The notes below the pieces were generated by a model. It was not told the origin of the DNA and ran no database searches. It worked only from the letters and a program-made list of their open reading frames with translations. DNA of 64,000 nucleotides from Sinorhizobium meliloti 4H41 (lineage in GTDB: Bacteria; Pseudomonadota; Alphaproteobacteria; Rhizobiales; Rhizobiaceae). Made by a program: the position numbers and the translations under genes. Of this stretch, positions 35,318-44,659 are shown in pieces; position 1 is the first letter of the stretch; every line of letters begins with the position of its first letter. Where the stretch lies: contig NZ_AQWP01000010.1 in the NCBI RefSeq assembly GCF_000375585.1, positions 62,001 to 126,000 on the forward strand. The letters are read 5' to 3'.

Positions 35318-36313
35318 ATGACATTTTCCCGCAGAACCTTCCTTGGCGGCGTTGCCGCCGGCGCAGCCCTCTCGCTCGCCACGCCGTCGCTCGTGCGCGC
35401 GCAGGAAACGCGCACCTTGCGCCTCGGCATCGTCACGCCGCCGGGACATCCCTGGAACAACGCCGCACTCAAGGTGGGCGAAGCCCTCAAGGCAGAGACG
35501 AACGGTCGCCTGTCGATCTCGGTCTTTCCGGCCGGCCAGCTCGGCAACGAGGCCGCGATGCTGCAGCAGATGCAGAGCGGCGCGCTCGATCTCGGCTGGA
35601 TCATGACCGCCGAACTCGGCTCGCGCATTCCCGCCGTTGCCGCGATCAACGCGCCCTGGGTCGTCGATTCGACTGCCAAGGTCGCCAAGCTCGTGCGCGA
35701 GCCGGTCGCCATGAAGCTCCTCGACGTTCTTCCGGCCGAGACCGGAACAGTCGGCCTTGCCTGGGGCATCACCACCATGCGCGTCGTCTTCTCGGCCAAG
35801 GAGATCGCCGGGCTCGACGACATCAACGGCATGAAGCTGCGCATCAATACGACGCCCGCCTATCGCGATTTCTACCAGCTCCTCGGCGCAGCGCCGACGC
35901 CGATTCCGACGCCGGCGGTTTTCGACGCCATGTCGAACGGCCAGGTGGACGGTCTGGAGGCGGACCTCGACTTCTCCTGGAACCAGCGCTTCGACAAGGT
36001 GTCCAAGACCATGCTGAAGATGAACGCGATCTTCATGCCCTGCGTGGCGCTGGCCTCCGGTCGCGTCTGGCAGACCCTTCCCGAGGCCGACCGGGAGATC
36101 ATCGCCCGCCTCACCAAGGCAGCGCTCGACGAGCAGATCGACGCTACCGTCGCCAACGAGCCGGCCCTCCTCGAAAAATTCGCCGGCGCAGGCATTCCGA
36201 TCAAGGATGTCACCGTCGCCGATGCCGGACGGATCATCGCCGAATACGACAAGATCTGGCTGCCGAAGGCACCGGTTCTCGCCGAACTTCGGAAAGTCGG
36301 CGCAACGCTCTGA
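35318..36313 (+). CDS. TRAP transporter solute-binding protein (DctP type), Tat signal
   Basis: A 331-residue periplasmic receptor. The N-terminus SRRTFLGGVAAGAALSLATP is a twin-arginine-like signal cleaved near VRAQE. The DctP pattern is clear: LRLGIVTPPGHPWNNAA, ISVFPAGQLGNEAAMLQQMQ, the GMKLRINTTPAYRDFYQLLG block with the conserved carboxylate-binding Arg, and AMSNGQVDGLEADLDF. The last motif places Glu-Ala where sialic-acid receptors have Glu-Asn, so the substrate class differs from the SiaP-like protein at 55800. A terminator stem-loop follows. Confidence 0.9.
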   Translation: MTFSRRTFLGGVAAGAALSLATPSLVRAQETRTLRLGIVTPPGHPWNNAALKVGEALKAETNGRLSISVFPAGQLGNEAAMLQQMQSGALDLGWIMTAELGSRIPAVAAINAPWVVDSTAKVAKLVREPVAMKLLDVLPAETGTVGLAWGITTMRVVFSAKEIAGLDDINGMKLRINTTPAYRDFYQLLGAAPTPIPTPAVFDAMSNGQVDGLEADLDFSWNQRFDKVSKTMLKMNAIFMPCVALASGRVWQTLPEADREIIARLTKAALDEQIDATVANEPALLEKFAGAGIPIKDVTVADAGRIIAEYDKIWLPKAPVLAELRKVGATL

Positions 36314-36320
36314 GGCTCTC

Positions 36321-36356
36321 GGATGGGGAAAGCGGCCCGCGCCGCCTTCCCCATCC
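36321..36356 (+). terminator. Stem-loop terminator after the TRAP operon
   Basis: GGATGGGGAA (36321-36330) and TTCCCCATCC (36347-36356) form a 10-bp outer stem, with further GC pairing inside (GCGGC/GCCGC). It begins 8 bp after the dctP-type stop codon. The following T-run is poor. Confidence 0.5.
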
Positions 36357-36484
36357 GGTTCGCAAAAACCGCGTACCCTTTTCCCCATCCCGCTACCCCG
36401 CGTGCACGCAAATCGCCTCAATCTGCTTGCGCCCTGGCCCGCCGCAGGCCAAGAGAGCCTGAGGAGATCCTGGGTGGTCCACAG

Positions 36485-37702
36485 ATGGAAAGAAAAGAAA
36501 TCGCAATTATCGGCGGCGGTCCCGCCGGTCTGATGGCCGCGGAAGTCTTGTCCCGCTCGGGCCATGCGGTGACCGTCTACGAGGCTATGCCGACCGCGGC
36601 GCGCAAATTCCTGCTCGCGGGAAAATCCGGCCTGAACATAACCCATTCCGAAGCGTACCGGGACTTCGCAGCGCGCTTCGGCGATGCTTCGGCAAGCCTG
36701 CGGCCGGCCCTTGATGCCTTTACCCCGCAGGACGTACGCGCCTGGGCAGCCGGACTTGACGCGGAGACCTTCGTCGGCTCTTCCGGCCGCGTGTTTCCGA
36801 AGGCTATGAAGGCCTCGCCGCTGTTGCGCAGCTGGCTCCGCCGGCTGGAGGCCCAGGGCGTCCGGCTTCTCACCCGCCATCGCTGGTCGGGTTGCACAGA
36901 GAAGGGCTACATATTCGATACGCCGGAAGGGACGACGGTCGTTCGTTGCGACGCGGCTCTCCTGGCGCTTGGCGGCGCAAGCTGGCCACGGCTCGGCTCC
37001 GACGCCGCCTGGGTGCCGTTGCTGCGGGCGAGAGGCGTGCCGATCAGCGATTTCCGCCCTGCCAATTGCGGTTTCGATGTCGCCTGGACGCAGGTTTTCC
37101 GCGAGCGTTTTGCCGGCCAACCACTGAAAGGCGTTACCGCAACATCCGATGGGGGGACGATCCCGGGCGAATTCGTGGTGAGCCGCCACGGCATCGAAGG
37201 CAGCCTCGTCTACGCCCATGCGGCAAGCCTGCGCGACCGGCTGGACCGGGACGGCAAGGCGGCGCTCCTCCTTGACCTCACACCCGGCCGCACGGCCGAC
37301 AGGCTCGCGCGGGATCTCGCGCGACAAGACCGCAAGGCGAGCTTCTCCAACCGCCTGCGCAAGGGCGCGGGGCTCGACGTTGTCAAAGCGTCATTGCTGC
37401 GCGAACTCTCGACGGAGGCGGCACGAGCCGCGCCGGAGCAACTCGCTGCCGGGATCAAGGCCCTGCCCGTTCCGGTGCTCGCAACACGGCCGATCGCCGA
37501 AGCGATCTCATCGGCCGGCGGCATCCGCCTGGACGCCATCGACAACCGCTACATGCTGAAGGCGCTGCCCGGCCTCTTCGCCGCCGGAGAAATGCTCGAC
37601 TGGGAGGCGCCGACCGGCGGCTATCTCCTTACCGCGTGCCTTGCCATGGGCCGTGCTGCGGCCCGCGGCGTCGAAGCATGGCTCGCCGATAATCTGCGGT
37701 AA
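36485..37702 (+). CDS. FAD-dependent flavoprotein (HI0933/BaiN-like)
   Basis: A 405-residue flavoprotein. The FAD-binding Rossmann motif is EIAIIGGGPAGLMAAEVLSR at the N-terminus. The family-specific segment RKFLLAGKSGLNITHSE follows at about residues 38-55. The C-terminal FAD contact is GLFAAGEMLDWEAPTGGYLL, which identifies the HI0933-like group (TIGR03862 type). The reaction is not established for this subgroup. The chosen ATG gives the expected N-terminus; a longer open frame upstream overlaps the terminator and is not coding. It is convergent with the sugar ABC operon, with 36 bp between. Confidence 0.85.
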   Translation: MERKEIAIIGGGPAGLMAAEVLSRSGHAVTVYEAMPTAARKFLLAGKSGLNITHSEAYRDFAARFGDASASLRPALDAFTPQDVRAWAAGLDAETFVGSSGRVFPKAMKASPLLRSWLRRLEAQGVRLLTRHRWSGCTEKGYIFDTPEGTTVVRCDAALLALGGASWPRLGSDAAWVPLLRARGVPISDFRPANCGFDVAWTQVFRERFAGQPLKGVTATSDGGTIPGEFVVSRHGIEGSLVYAHAASLRDRLDRDGKAALLLDLTPGRTADRLARDLARQDRKASFSNRLRKGAGLDVVKASLLRELSTEAARAAPEQLAAGIKALPVPVLATRPIAEAISSAGGIRLDAIDNRYMLKALPGLFAAGEMLDWEAPTGGYLLTACLAMGRAAARGVEAWLADNLR

Positions 37703-37738
37703 CACTGCGGATGATAGCGTCTTCACATCCGTCAGCGC

Positions 37739-38770
37739 TCAGCTTTTCGGCCTGATGGAGAACATGGCACCGGCGGCGACAATGAAGAGCCCGATGATTG
37801 CAAGTTGAAACGTGCTCGGGATGCCGACGAGGATCAGCACATTGTTGACGAGCGTGATCAGCAGTACCCCGAGCAGGGTTCCGAGCACCGTACCCGAGCC
37901 TCCGGTGATGCGCGCGCCACCAAGGACGACCGCGGCAATGACGTCCAGCTCCGACCCCGCCAAATCGAAAGGGTTGGCGAGACGATTGCTCGACACGTGC
38001 ATGATACCCGCGATCCCGGCGAGCAGACCGGCATAGGCAAAGACGAACACGTGGACAGTGCGCAGGTTGTATCCGAGACGCGAAGCGATACTGGCGTTTC
38101 CGCCAACCGCATAGATAGCCCGGCCTATAAGGGTCCGCTTGAGGATATACCAGGTGGCGAGCGCAGCGACGACCAGTACGAGGAAATAGGCGGGCAAAGT
38201 CGAGACTGCACCATTCGCCCCCTCGTGCCGTAAAAGCGCGAGCTTTCCGAAAGCGTCCATGGATTCGGGGATGTTCATGAACAGTGCCGTTCCGATGAAG
38301 GTCAGCAGAAACCCGCGGATCGCATATTGCGTGCCGATCGTCACGATCAGTGAGGGCGCCTTCAATGCGTGGACCAGCAAGCCGTTGCAAATGCCGAGGA
38401 TCGCGCCGCCGGCGGCTGCGATGCCAAGGATCGGCCAGATGGACAAATCCGGCGCATAATTCGTGACCAGCATGGTGATGACGTACATCACCAGCGCAGC
38501 AATGGCCGTGAACGAGACGTCGAGCCCGCCGGATGCCAGCACGACGAGAACGCCAAGCGCGAAGAGGCCGCGCACGACGGTGGAGCGTGCCATGTCGAAC
38601 AGGTTGGAAACCTGCCAGAAGTCCGGATTGATCGTGCCCACGACGATGCAGACGATCACGACGAGGAGGAAGGTAACGGCCGGAGGGTGGCGGATAAACC
38701 AGCGCATGGTCCGGACTGCGGCGGGCACTCCCTCGGTCCCGCTGACGGGGGTCGCTGCGACATCGGCCAT
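37739..38770 (-). CDS. Sugar ABC transporter permease (CUT2, second permease)
   Basis: A 343-residue permease of the ribose/AI-2 (CUT2) type with about 8-10 membrane spans. Landmarks are LASGGLDVSFTAIAALVMY (the conserved GGxDxS motif, about 88-106) and SELDVIAAVVLGGARITGGSG near the end. It is the last of four genes on this strand (permease, binding protein, ATPase, permease), 1 bp after the ATPase gene. Confidence 0.92.
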   Translation of the reverse strand: MADVAATPVSGTEGVPAAVRTMRWFIRHPPAVTFLLVVIVCIVVGTINPDFWQVSNLFDMARSTVVRGLFALGVLVVLASGGLDVSFTAIAALVMYVITMLVTNYAPDLSIWPILGIAAAGGAILGICNGLLVHALKAPSLIVTIGTQYAIRGFLLTFIGTALFMNIPESMDAFGKLALLRHEGANGAVSTLPAYFLVLVVAALATWYILKRTLIGRAIYAVGGNASIASRLGYNLRTVHVFVFAYAGLLAGIAGIMHVSSNRLANPFDLAGSELDVIAAVVLGGARITGGSGTVLGTLLGVLLITLVNNVLILVGIPSTFQLAIIGLFIVAAGAMFSIRPKS

Positions 38771-38771
38771 G

Positions 38772-40358
38772 TTATTGAACTCCCTGGCCGTCTTCGGCCA
38801 TCATCGACTTGTAGATTGCGTCTTCCTCAAGCCCTTCGGCCGGAAAGATATCGGCGACCCGGCCTTTGCGCATCACCATCACGCGGTCGCAGTTCTGCAG
38901 AAGCTCGGGCAGATCATCGCTGATGATGATGACGCTCATGCCGTCTCCTGCAAGGCGCTGAATGATGCGGAATATCGTGTCCTTCGATCCGACGTCGACG
39001 CCGACGGTCGGTCCGTGCAGGATGAGCAGGCTCGGCTCGATCGTCAGCCAGCGGCCGATCAGAACCCTCTGCTGGTTGCCGCCTGAAAGGGACATGACGG
39101 GGTTGTCGATATCCGGGGTCGCCACCTGCAGATCGTCGACCGTTTTCTGTGCCAAAGCCTTCGCCCGGCGGCTGTCGAGCAGGCCGAAAGCCCCCCGCAG
39201 TCGGTCGAGGACCGCCATGACGATATTCTCGCGGATGGATTTCCCAAGGAAAAGCCCTTCAGACAGGCGGTCCTCCGGAACATAGCCGATGCCGGCCTCG
39301 ATCGCAGAGGCGGGCGACGACAGATCGGCCCGTCTGCCTGCGAGCTGTACCGAGCCCCGCCGCGCCGGTTCCACGCCGGCCAGCGAAAGCGCAAGCTCGT
39401 TTCGCCCGGAATCGAGAAGTCCCGTAATCCCGAATATCTCGCCCTTGGAAACCGTGAAGCTGACATCGTCGAAGCCGGCGCCCCCGAGCCGCTCCACCGA
39501 GAGCAGCGTCTCGTCACCGTGCGAATCGACGCGATAGCGCGTGTCGTCGAGTTTCTTGCCCGTCATCCAGAAGCCCAGTTCGGTCTTCGACTGATTGGCG
39601 ACGTCGCATTCGGCAACCTTCAGGCCGTCCCGCATGATGATCGCCTGCCCGCCGATCGCCTTGCATTCGTCGAGCTTGTGCGTGACGAAAAGGACAGACA
39701 CGCCCTTGGCGTGCAGGCCGTGCACGACGCGGATGAGGTTGTCCACTTCGCGCCGCGTCAATGCGGTCGTCGGCTCATCCATGATGACCAGGCCGGCATC
39801 GGAAGCGATCGCGCGGGCAATGGCAATGAGCTGGCGCGTTGCGATGGGGAGTTCTTCGACGGGTGTCGCCAGAAAGGCGGGCTCCGTCGGCAGACCGACG
39901 TCCTTCAATGCACGGACGGCCGTCTCCCGCAGACGCTTGAGGTCGAGACGCCGCGCGAGGCTGCCGTTGGAGGCAACCAGCTGCTGCGTCAGCGCGACAT
40001 TCTCCTCGACGCTCAGATTGGGTAGAAGCGACAGGTCCTGATAAACCGTCTCGATGCCGGCTGCCAGGGCGCCGATCGGCGTCAGCCCCACGACCTTTTT
40101 ACCGTTGATCGCAAGCTCACCGCCATCTGCCGGCTGGGCGCCGGAGATAATCTTGATGAGCGTGCTCTTGCCGCATCCGTTCTCGCCCATGAGATGGTAG
40201 GTACGGCCGCGCTCGATCGTGAAGCTCACCCCCTTCAGGGCGCGAACGCCGCCAAAGCGCTTCTCCAGGTCGCGAACTTCCAGGAAAGGCGTCGTATCGC
40301 TCCGCGCCTCTGCGGAGGACATCTTCTTCTCGGCAATGATAGTCGACTGCATTGGCAT
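38772..40358 (-). CDS. Sugar ABC transporter ATPase, two-domain CUT2 type
   Basis: A 528-residue tandem ATPase of the RbsA/LsrA type. The N-terminal cassette has Walker A GENGCGKST and Walker B GLVIMDEPTTALT, but the signature region reads LPIATRQLIAIARAI, as usual in CUT2. The C-terminal cassette has the typical degenerate Walker A (GLLDSGRNEL), signature LSGGNQQRV and Walker B LLILHGPTVGVDVGS. In this second Walker B the usual DEPT is replaced by HGPT. It energises the transporter with the two permeases and the LsrB-like receptor. Confidence 0.92.
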   Translation of the reverse strand: MPMQSTIIAEKKMSSAEARSDTTPFLEVRDLEKRFGGVRALKGVSFTIERGRTYHLMGENGCGKSTLIKIISGAQPADGGELAINGKKVVGLTPIGALAAGIETVYQDLSLLPNLSVEENVALTQQLVASNGSLARRLDLKRLRETAVRALKDVGLPTEPAFLATPVEELPIATRQLIAIARAIASDAGLVIMDEPTTALTRREVDNLIRVVHGLHAKGVSVLFVTHKLDECKAIGGQAIIMRDGLKVAECDVANQSKTELGFWMTGKKLDDTRYRVDSHGDETLLSVERLGGAGFDDVSFTVSKGEIFGITGLLDSGRNELALSLAGVEPARRGSVQLAGRRADLSSPASAIEAGIGYVPEDRLSEGLFLGKSIRENIVMAVLDRLRGAFGLLDSRRAKALAQKTVDDLQVATPDIDNPVMSLSGGNQQRVLIGRWLTIEPSLLILHGPTVGVDVGSKDTIFRIIQRLAGDGMSVIIISDDLPELLQNCDRVMVMRKGRVADIFPAEGLEEDAIYKSMMAEDGQGVQ

Positions 40359-40380
40359 GGTCCGGAGTTGCGGTCAGTTC

Positions 40381-40404
40381 GCCGGCAGGGTCATCCCTGC
40401 CGGC
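40381..40404 (-). promoter_or_regulatory. Intercistronic stem-loop after the binding-protein gene
   Basis: GCCGGCAGGG and CCCTGCCGGC form a perfect 10-bp stem with a TCAT loop, in the 83-bp gap between the binding-protein gene and the ATPase gene. A second palindrome, GCGGCTGCAGCCGC (40410-40423), sits beside it. Like the thuE/thuF hairpin, it probably raises receptor message relative to the transporter genes. Confidence 0.5.
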
Positions 40405-40441
40405 GGATGCGGCTGCAGCCGCGTATCCCTTCGATGCGCGA

Positions 40442-41443
40442 TCAGAACGGATACTGGCTGTAGTTGGACTTATCGACGTCGACCCAGGCTTCGCCGACAA
40501 CGATGATGCCGTCGCCAGGGCCCTTCTTCACCGACACCTTGTTGTAACCCGGCACCCCGAGATCCATGCCGTCCGTGATTTCCTTGCCCTCGATCACGAG
40601 CTGGGCGACCTTGTTCATGACGTAGCCGGCATCCTTCGGGTCCCAGAAGGAGATGCTCTTGACGGCACCCGATTCGAGATACTTGGCCGTGTCCTTCGGC
40701 AGACCGAGGCCGACGACGCAAACCTTGCCGACGAGGCCGGCTTCTTCGACCGCGCGGCCGATCCCGATCACGTCAATGGCCGAACCACCCTGGAAGCCCT
40801 TGATGTCAGGATACTTGCGCAGGATCTCGCGCGCCTTCTCGTAAGCCTTGTTGGCGTCGTTGAAGGATTCGTTCTTCTCCGAAACGAGTTCCATTTCCGG
40901 ATATTTCTTGGCGTTCTCCGCGCCGCCGTCGGCCCACTGCACGTGCGTGAGGCTGCCGAGCGACCCGACGAACGACGTCCACTTGCCGGACTTGCCCATG
41001 CATTCGGCCAGCTTCTCGTTGAAGCGCGCGCCGAAGACCTTGTTATCGAAGGCCTCGATATCGACCTGCGTGTTCTTCAGGCTGTCGGCTTCGTGCGTGA
41101 TGATCTTGATGCCGCGGTTCATCGCCCGCTTGAAGACGCCCTCGAGAGCGGAAGGGTCCATCGGCACGACGGCGATTGCGTTGACATTCTTCGCGACGAG
41201 GTCTTCGATGAGGCGAAGCTGCTGGGCCGCGTCGGCCTTGGCCGGCCCGATCTGACTCGTAGACACAGCTGGATTGTCCTTGCCATAGGCAACGACACCT
41301 TCCTCCATGCGCGTGAACCAATTCTCACCGGTCACCTTGACGACGGTAACGACGGAGGGGGCGTCCTGCGCGACCGCAAGCTGGGCAGCGCAAAGCGCAC
41401 CCAAAGCGACCGTGCAGGCGGCAATCTTCTTGTAGACAGACAT
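40442..41443 (-). CDS. Sugar-binding protein, LsrB/RhaS-like
   Basis: A 333-residue periplasmic receptor. A signal peptide (about 1-25, ending QLAVAQDA) is followed by a type I binding fold. The course of the sequence is close to the LsrB (autoinducer-2) and RhaS subfamily: GENWFTRMEEGVVAYGKD, VVPMDPSALEGVFKRAMNRG, SFNDANKAYEKAREILRKYP, SISFWDPKDAGYVMNKVAQL and the tail DGIIVVGEAWVDVDKSNYSQ. LsrB ends in the same way. The natural ligand could be a small sugar, deoxy-sugar or furanosyl compound. The divergent dihydroxyacetone-kinase-type cluster points to a ketose or tetrose. Confidence 0.85.
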   Translation of the reverse strand: MSVYKKIAACTVALGALCAAQLAVAQDAPSVVTVVKVTGENWFTRMEEGVVAYGKDNPAVSTSQIGPAKADAAQQLRLIEDLVAKNVNAIAVVPMDPSALEGVFKRAMNRGIKIITHEADSLKNTQVDIEAFDNKVFGARFNEKLAECMGKSGKWTSFVGSLGSLTHVQWADGGAENAKKYPEMELVSEKNESFNDANKAYEKAREILRKYPDIKGFQGGSAIDVIGIGRAVEEAGLVGKVCVVGLGLPKDTAKYLESGAVKSISFWDPKDAGYVMNKVAQLVIEGKEITDGMDLGVPGYNKVSVKKGPGDGIIVVGEAWVDVDKSNYSQYPF

Positions 41444-41522
41444 GAGTGTCTCCTCATCACTTGTTGTTTGCCCGACCAGAAATCGACGGCGGGGGGCATT
41501 GCGCCGTTTGGGGACCTCGGGA

Positions 41523-42509
41523 TCAGCGTCGCGGCGAAAGATATGCGCGGAGATCGACGCGCGACGTTGCCAGGAACACGATCAGAAGCAGTCCCCAGGC
41601 GCAGTCGCGGAAGAAATTCGAGATATCGAGGAAATTGAACAGGCTGGACAGCATCTGAAGCGCCGTCGCGGAGAGGACGACGCAGACCGTGCGTCCATAT
41701 CCGCCGTCAGGCCGTACACCCGCCATCACGACGATCAGAATGGCGATGAGAACGTAGGAGCTGCCATAGTCCCACTTCACGCTTGAGGTGCGGGCGGCGA
41801 TGATGATCCCAGCGACGGAAGCAAGCACTCCGCAGACGGTATAGGTCAGAAGAAGCATCCGGCGCTGCGGAATGCCGGCGTAACGGGCGGCCTTGGCATT
41901 GCTGCCCATCAGGTAGAGCTTGAAACCGAAAGGCGTGAAGCGGAGCACGACACCGATCAGGACCGCGATGGCGACGAAGAGCGTGAAGCACATCGGCACA
42001 CCGAGTACCGGGGTATTGCCGAAATTGTCGAGGGGCTCGATATAGCCGAGGGTGATCGCCGAGCCGTTGGTGAAAGCAACGGCGAGACCTGTGAAAAATA
42101 GCTGCGTGCCAAGCGTGGCGATGATCGGCGTGAGCCCGGCGAAGGCGATCAAGGCACCGTTCAGCAAGCCGCCGGCGAGACCGATGATCAGCGCCACCAC
42201 CGCGAACAGCCACGAAAAAGCGAGTGGCGCTTCATCGGCCGAAACCCAATCGCGCACCAGCAGATAGGAGCCTACCCCGGCAAGATTGGCGAGCGCGATG
42301 CCGGACAGATCGATGCCGCCGCCTCCCGCGATCATGGCGAGCATTACGCCGAGAGCCAGCAGCGCAAGCTCCGGTACCTGAGCGGACATCGACTGGAAAT
42401 TGTAGAGGCTGAGAAAGGTGTCTCCTGCGAACACCGCAGCGAGCGCGACCACGAGAGCGTTGGTCGCCACAAGAAAGTTGAATTGCCGGTCGGCAAACAT
42501 GCTTTTCAT
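41523..42509 (-). CDS. Sugar ABC transporter permease (CUT2, first permease)
   Basis: A 328-residue permease of the CUT2 family and first gene of the operon. Landmarks are LGVMLAMIAGGGGIDLSGIA (the GGxDxS-type motif, about 52-71), AFAGLTPIIATLGTQLFFTG and VVMAGVRPDGGYGRTV. About 9 membrane spans can be traced. Having two different permeases in one CUT2 operon fits a heterodimeric channel as in the Lsr and Rha systems. It is divergent from dhaK across a 391-bp region. Confidence 0.9.
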   Translation of the reverse strand: MKSMFADRQFNFLVATNALVVALAAVFAGDTFLSLYNFQSMSAQVPELALLALGVMLAMIAGGGGIDLSGIALANLAGVGSYLLVRDWVSADEAPLAFSWLFAVVALIIGLAGGLLNGALIAFAGLTPIIATLGTQLFFTGLAVAFTNGSAITLGYIEPLDNFGNTPVLGVPMCFTLFVAIAVLIGVVLRFTPFGFKLYLMGSNAKAARYAGIPQRRMLLLTYTVCGVLASVAGIIIAARTSSVKWDYGSSYVLIAILIVVMAGVRPDGGYGRTVCVVLSATALQMLSSLFNFLDISNFFRDCAWGLLLIVFLATSRVDLRAYLSPRR

Positions 42510-42686
42510 TCAGCCTCTCCCACACCGCATTTCAGGGGCGCTTCACACCCCGTCGACTTCCTGCCGGTCCAGCCGATCGCCGGGGGCGACCGCAGTGGAC
42601 TGACGAGCAAGTCCTTGAGAAGCCATGGAAATCTCGGAAATAACTCCTTCCATCCCTCTCAAATTTTCGGCAATCTAACGTGAATG

Positions 42687-42698
42687 TTGACATTTGTC
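42687..42698. promoter_or_regulatory. Palindrome with TTGACA in the ABC/dhaK divergent region
   Basis: TTGACATTTGTC contains the perfect inverted repeat GACA-TT-TGTC (42689-42698) and a consensus -35 hexamer, TTGACA (42687-42692), facing dhaK. No clear -10 is visible at 16-18 bp spacing. It is a candidate operator for the SorC-type protein encoded downstream. The rest of the 391-bp gap 42510-42900 shows nothing I recognise. Confidence 0.35.
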
Positions 42699-42900
42699 GA
42701 GCCATGTTTGAATTATGTAGGAAATTCGCAGTACGGCATGATCCGCTGGTCACCAGGGAGGAGCTCTCGATCAAGATTTTCCAGCCGGCCTGGCACGCGA
42801 ACCGCGCCGGCAGACCTCGATCTGCTCCGGCAGACGATGTTAGATTCAACGTAGTGTTGCGCTGAGCCGTGTCGCCAGCGACGGACAAAAGAGGACTGCC

Positions 42901-43893
42901 ATGCAGCGTTTCATCAACAATCCGGACGAAGTCGTCGAGGATACCGTGAAGGGTTTCGTCAAGGCGCATGCCGACATCGTTCGCCTCGGAGAAAATCCGC
43001 GGGTCATCGTCGCCAGGGGCGCGCCGGTTGCCGGCAAGGTGGGTGTCGTGACCGGCGGCGGCTCCGGCCATGAGCCTGCCTTCATCGGCTACACCGGCCG
43101 CAACATGCTGGACGCGGTTGCAGTCGGCGAACTCTTTTCCTCACCGACGGCCAAGAGCTTTCACGACGCGATGCGCGAAGCGAACGGCGGCAAGGGCGTC
43201 GTCTGCCTCTACGGCAATTATGCCGGCGACAACATGAACGTGAAGATGGCGGTGAAGCTCGCGGCCAAGGCAGGGATCGAAGCCGCGACGGTCGTCGCCA
43301 ATGACGACGTCTGCTCCGCGCCGCCCGAAGAGCGGGAGAAGCGGCGCGGCGTCGCCGGAGAAATCTTCATGTGGAAGATCGGCGGGGCCAAGGCGGCCGC
43401 CGGGGCGAGCCTCGAAGAGGTCCGTGCGGCTTCCCAGAAGGCGATCGACAATTGCCGCTCGATTGGGGTCGGGCTCGGCCCCTGCACCTTGCCCGCGGTC
43501 GGGCATCCGAACTTCCGGATCGAGCCCGGCACGATGGAAGTCGGCATCGGCCATCACGGTGAGCCCGGCGTGCGCGTCGAAGCGCTGAAGACCGCCGAAG
43601 AGGTCGCGGTCGACATGTGCAAGATCGTGCTGGACGATCACGACCTGCCGGAGGGCACGGAAGTGGCTGTGCTCGTCTCCGGCCTCGGCGCGACACCGCT
43701 CAACGAACTCTACATCCTGAACGACACGATCGAGCGCGAGATCACAGCACGGGGCCTCAGGATCTACCGCACCTTCGTCGGCAACTACTTCACCTCGCTC
43801 GAAATGGTCGGAGCGACGCTGACGGTCATGGCGCTCGACGACGAACTCAAGGCGCTCCTCGATGTCGAGGTCCGCTGCACCGCCGTTCTCTGA
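42901..43893 (+). CDS. dhaK: Dihydroxyacetone-kinase-type subunit DhaK
   Basis: A 330-residue protein of the DhaK family, which binds small ketoses covalently through a His as a hemiaminal. Landmarks are FINNPDEVVEDTVKGF, GKVGVVTGGGSGHEPAF, YGNYAGDNMN (the conserved Asp) and GIGHHGEPGV, with active-site His219. DhaL provides the nucleotide. No DhaM or other PTS component is encoded in the window, so the phosphoryl donor is uncertain; ATP is possible. The divergent sugar transporter suggests the substrate may be a ketose such as a tetrulose or branched ketose rather than dihydroxyacetone. The start has AGAGGA six bases upstream. Confidence 0.9.
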   Translation: MQRFINNPDEVVEDTVKGFVKAHADIVRLGENPRVIVARGAPVAGKVGVVTGGGSGHEPAFIGYTGRNMLDAVAVGELFSSPTAKSFHDAMREANGGKGVVCLYGNYAGDNMNVKMAVKLAAKAGIEAATVVANDDVCSAPPEEREKRRGVAGEIFMWKIGGAKAAAGASLEEVRAASQKAIDNCRSIGVGLGPCTLPAVGHPNFRIEPGTMEVGIGHHGEPGVRVEALKTAEEVAVDMCKIVLDDHDLPEGTEVAVLVSGLGATPLNELYILNDTIEREITARGLRIYRTFVGNYFTSLEMVGATLTVMALDDELKALLDVEVRCTAVL

Positions 43894-43903
43894 GGAAATG
43901 GAC

Positions 43904-44545
43904 ATGCAGACGTTTGAAAATGCAAAAGCCGGCGACATCGTTCTTACGCTTGCCGACCGGATCATCGAAAACCGCGCCTATCTGAGCGAGATCGACGGCA
44001 AGATCGGCGATGGCGATCACGGGGTGAACATGGCCAAGGGCTTTGGCCTTGCCGCAGAACGCCTGAAGGGCACAGACGCCTCGCTGTCAGAGGCGCTCGA
44101 TACGCTCGGCACCGTGCTGATGACGGAGATCGGCGGATCGATGGGGCCGCTCTACGGCGTGATGTTCACCGAATTCGCCGAAAAGATCGAGGGCGCCGAT
44201 GCAATCGACGCCGCCGCCTATAGCCGCATGCTTCATGCGGGGCTCGAAGGCATCCGGTCGATCGGCTCCGCCAAGGTGGGCGACAAGACGCTGCTCGACA
44301 CCTTGGTGCCCGCGGTGGACGCCTTCGATGCGGCGGCTGCCGACGGCAAGCCCTTCGCCGAAGCGCTCGATGCACTTGTATCGGCGGCGGAGGCCGGCCG
44401 CGATTCGACGCGCGATCTCGTCGCCAAGATCGGCCGGGCGAGCCGCCTCGGCGAACGCTCGCTCGGCGTGTTGGACGCCGGCGCCACCTCCTGTGCGATC
44501 ATCCTCAGGGAGTTGTCGCACGGGGCTCGCGCCCGGCTCGCCTGA
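43904..44545 (+). CDS. dhaL: Dihydroxyacetone-kinase-type subunit DhaL
   Basis: A 213-residue DhaL subunit, the nucleotide-binding partner of DhaK. The magnesium/nucleotide motif is EIDGKIGDGDHGVNMAKG (about 27-44). It is followed by GGSMGPLYGVMF and VGDKTLLDTLVPAVDAF, and near the end by SRLGERSLGVLDAGATS. The ATG at 43904 is preferred because GAGGAA lies six bases before it; the ATG at 43898 touches the ribosome site. The gene starts 10 bp after dhaK, so the two are co-translated. Confidence 0.9.
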   Translation: MQTFENAKAGDIVLTLADRIIENRAYLSEIDGKIGDGDHGVNMAKGFGLAAERLKGTDASLSEALDTLGTVLMTEIGGSMGPLYGVMFTEFAEKIEGADAIDAAAYSRMLHAGLEGIRSIGSAKVGDKTLLDTLVPAVDAFDAAAADGKPFAEALDALVSAAEAGRDSTRDLVAKIGRASRLGERSLGVLDAGATSCAIILRELSHGARARLA

Positions 44546-44659
44546 CGCCGCGGTTTCGCGATTGCGCGCAAAGGGGGGCAGCGGCACCCAGCCCCCATTG
44601 CAAAAGCACGGCGTTGCTTCCATCCTCGCGGTCCGAAAACAGGGGAAGTACAGGACTGC

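Noticed and set aside
33853..37327. Two very long minus-strand open frames (664 and 690 codons) opposite the TRAP and flavoprotein genes
   Set aside because: They run antisense to clearly conserved proteins, have Arg/Asp/His-rich compositions typical of complementary frames in GC-rich DNA, and show no family motif.
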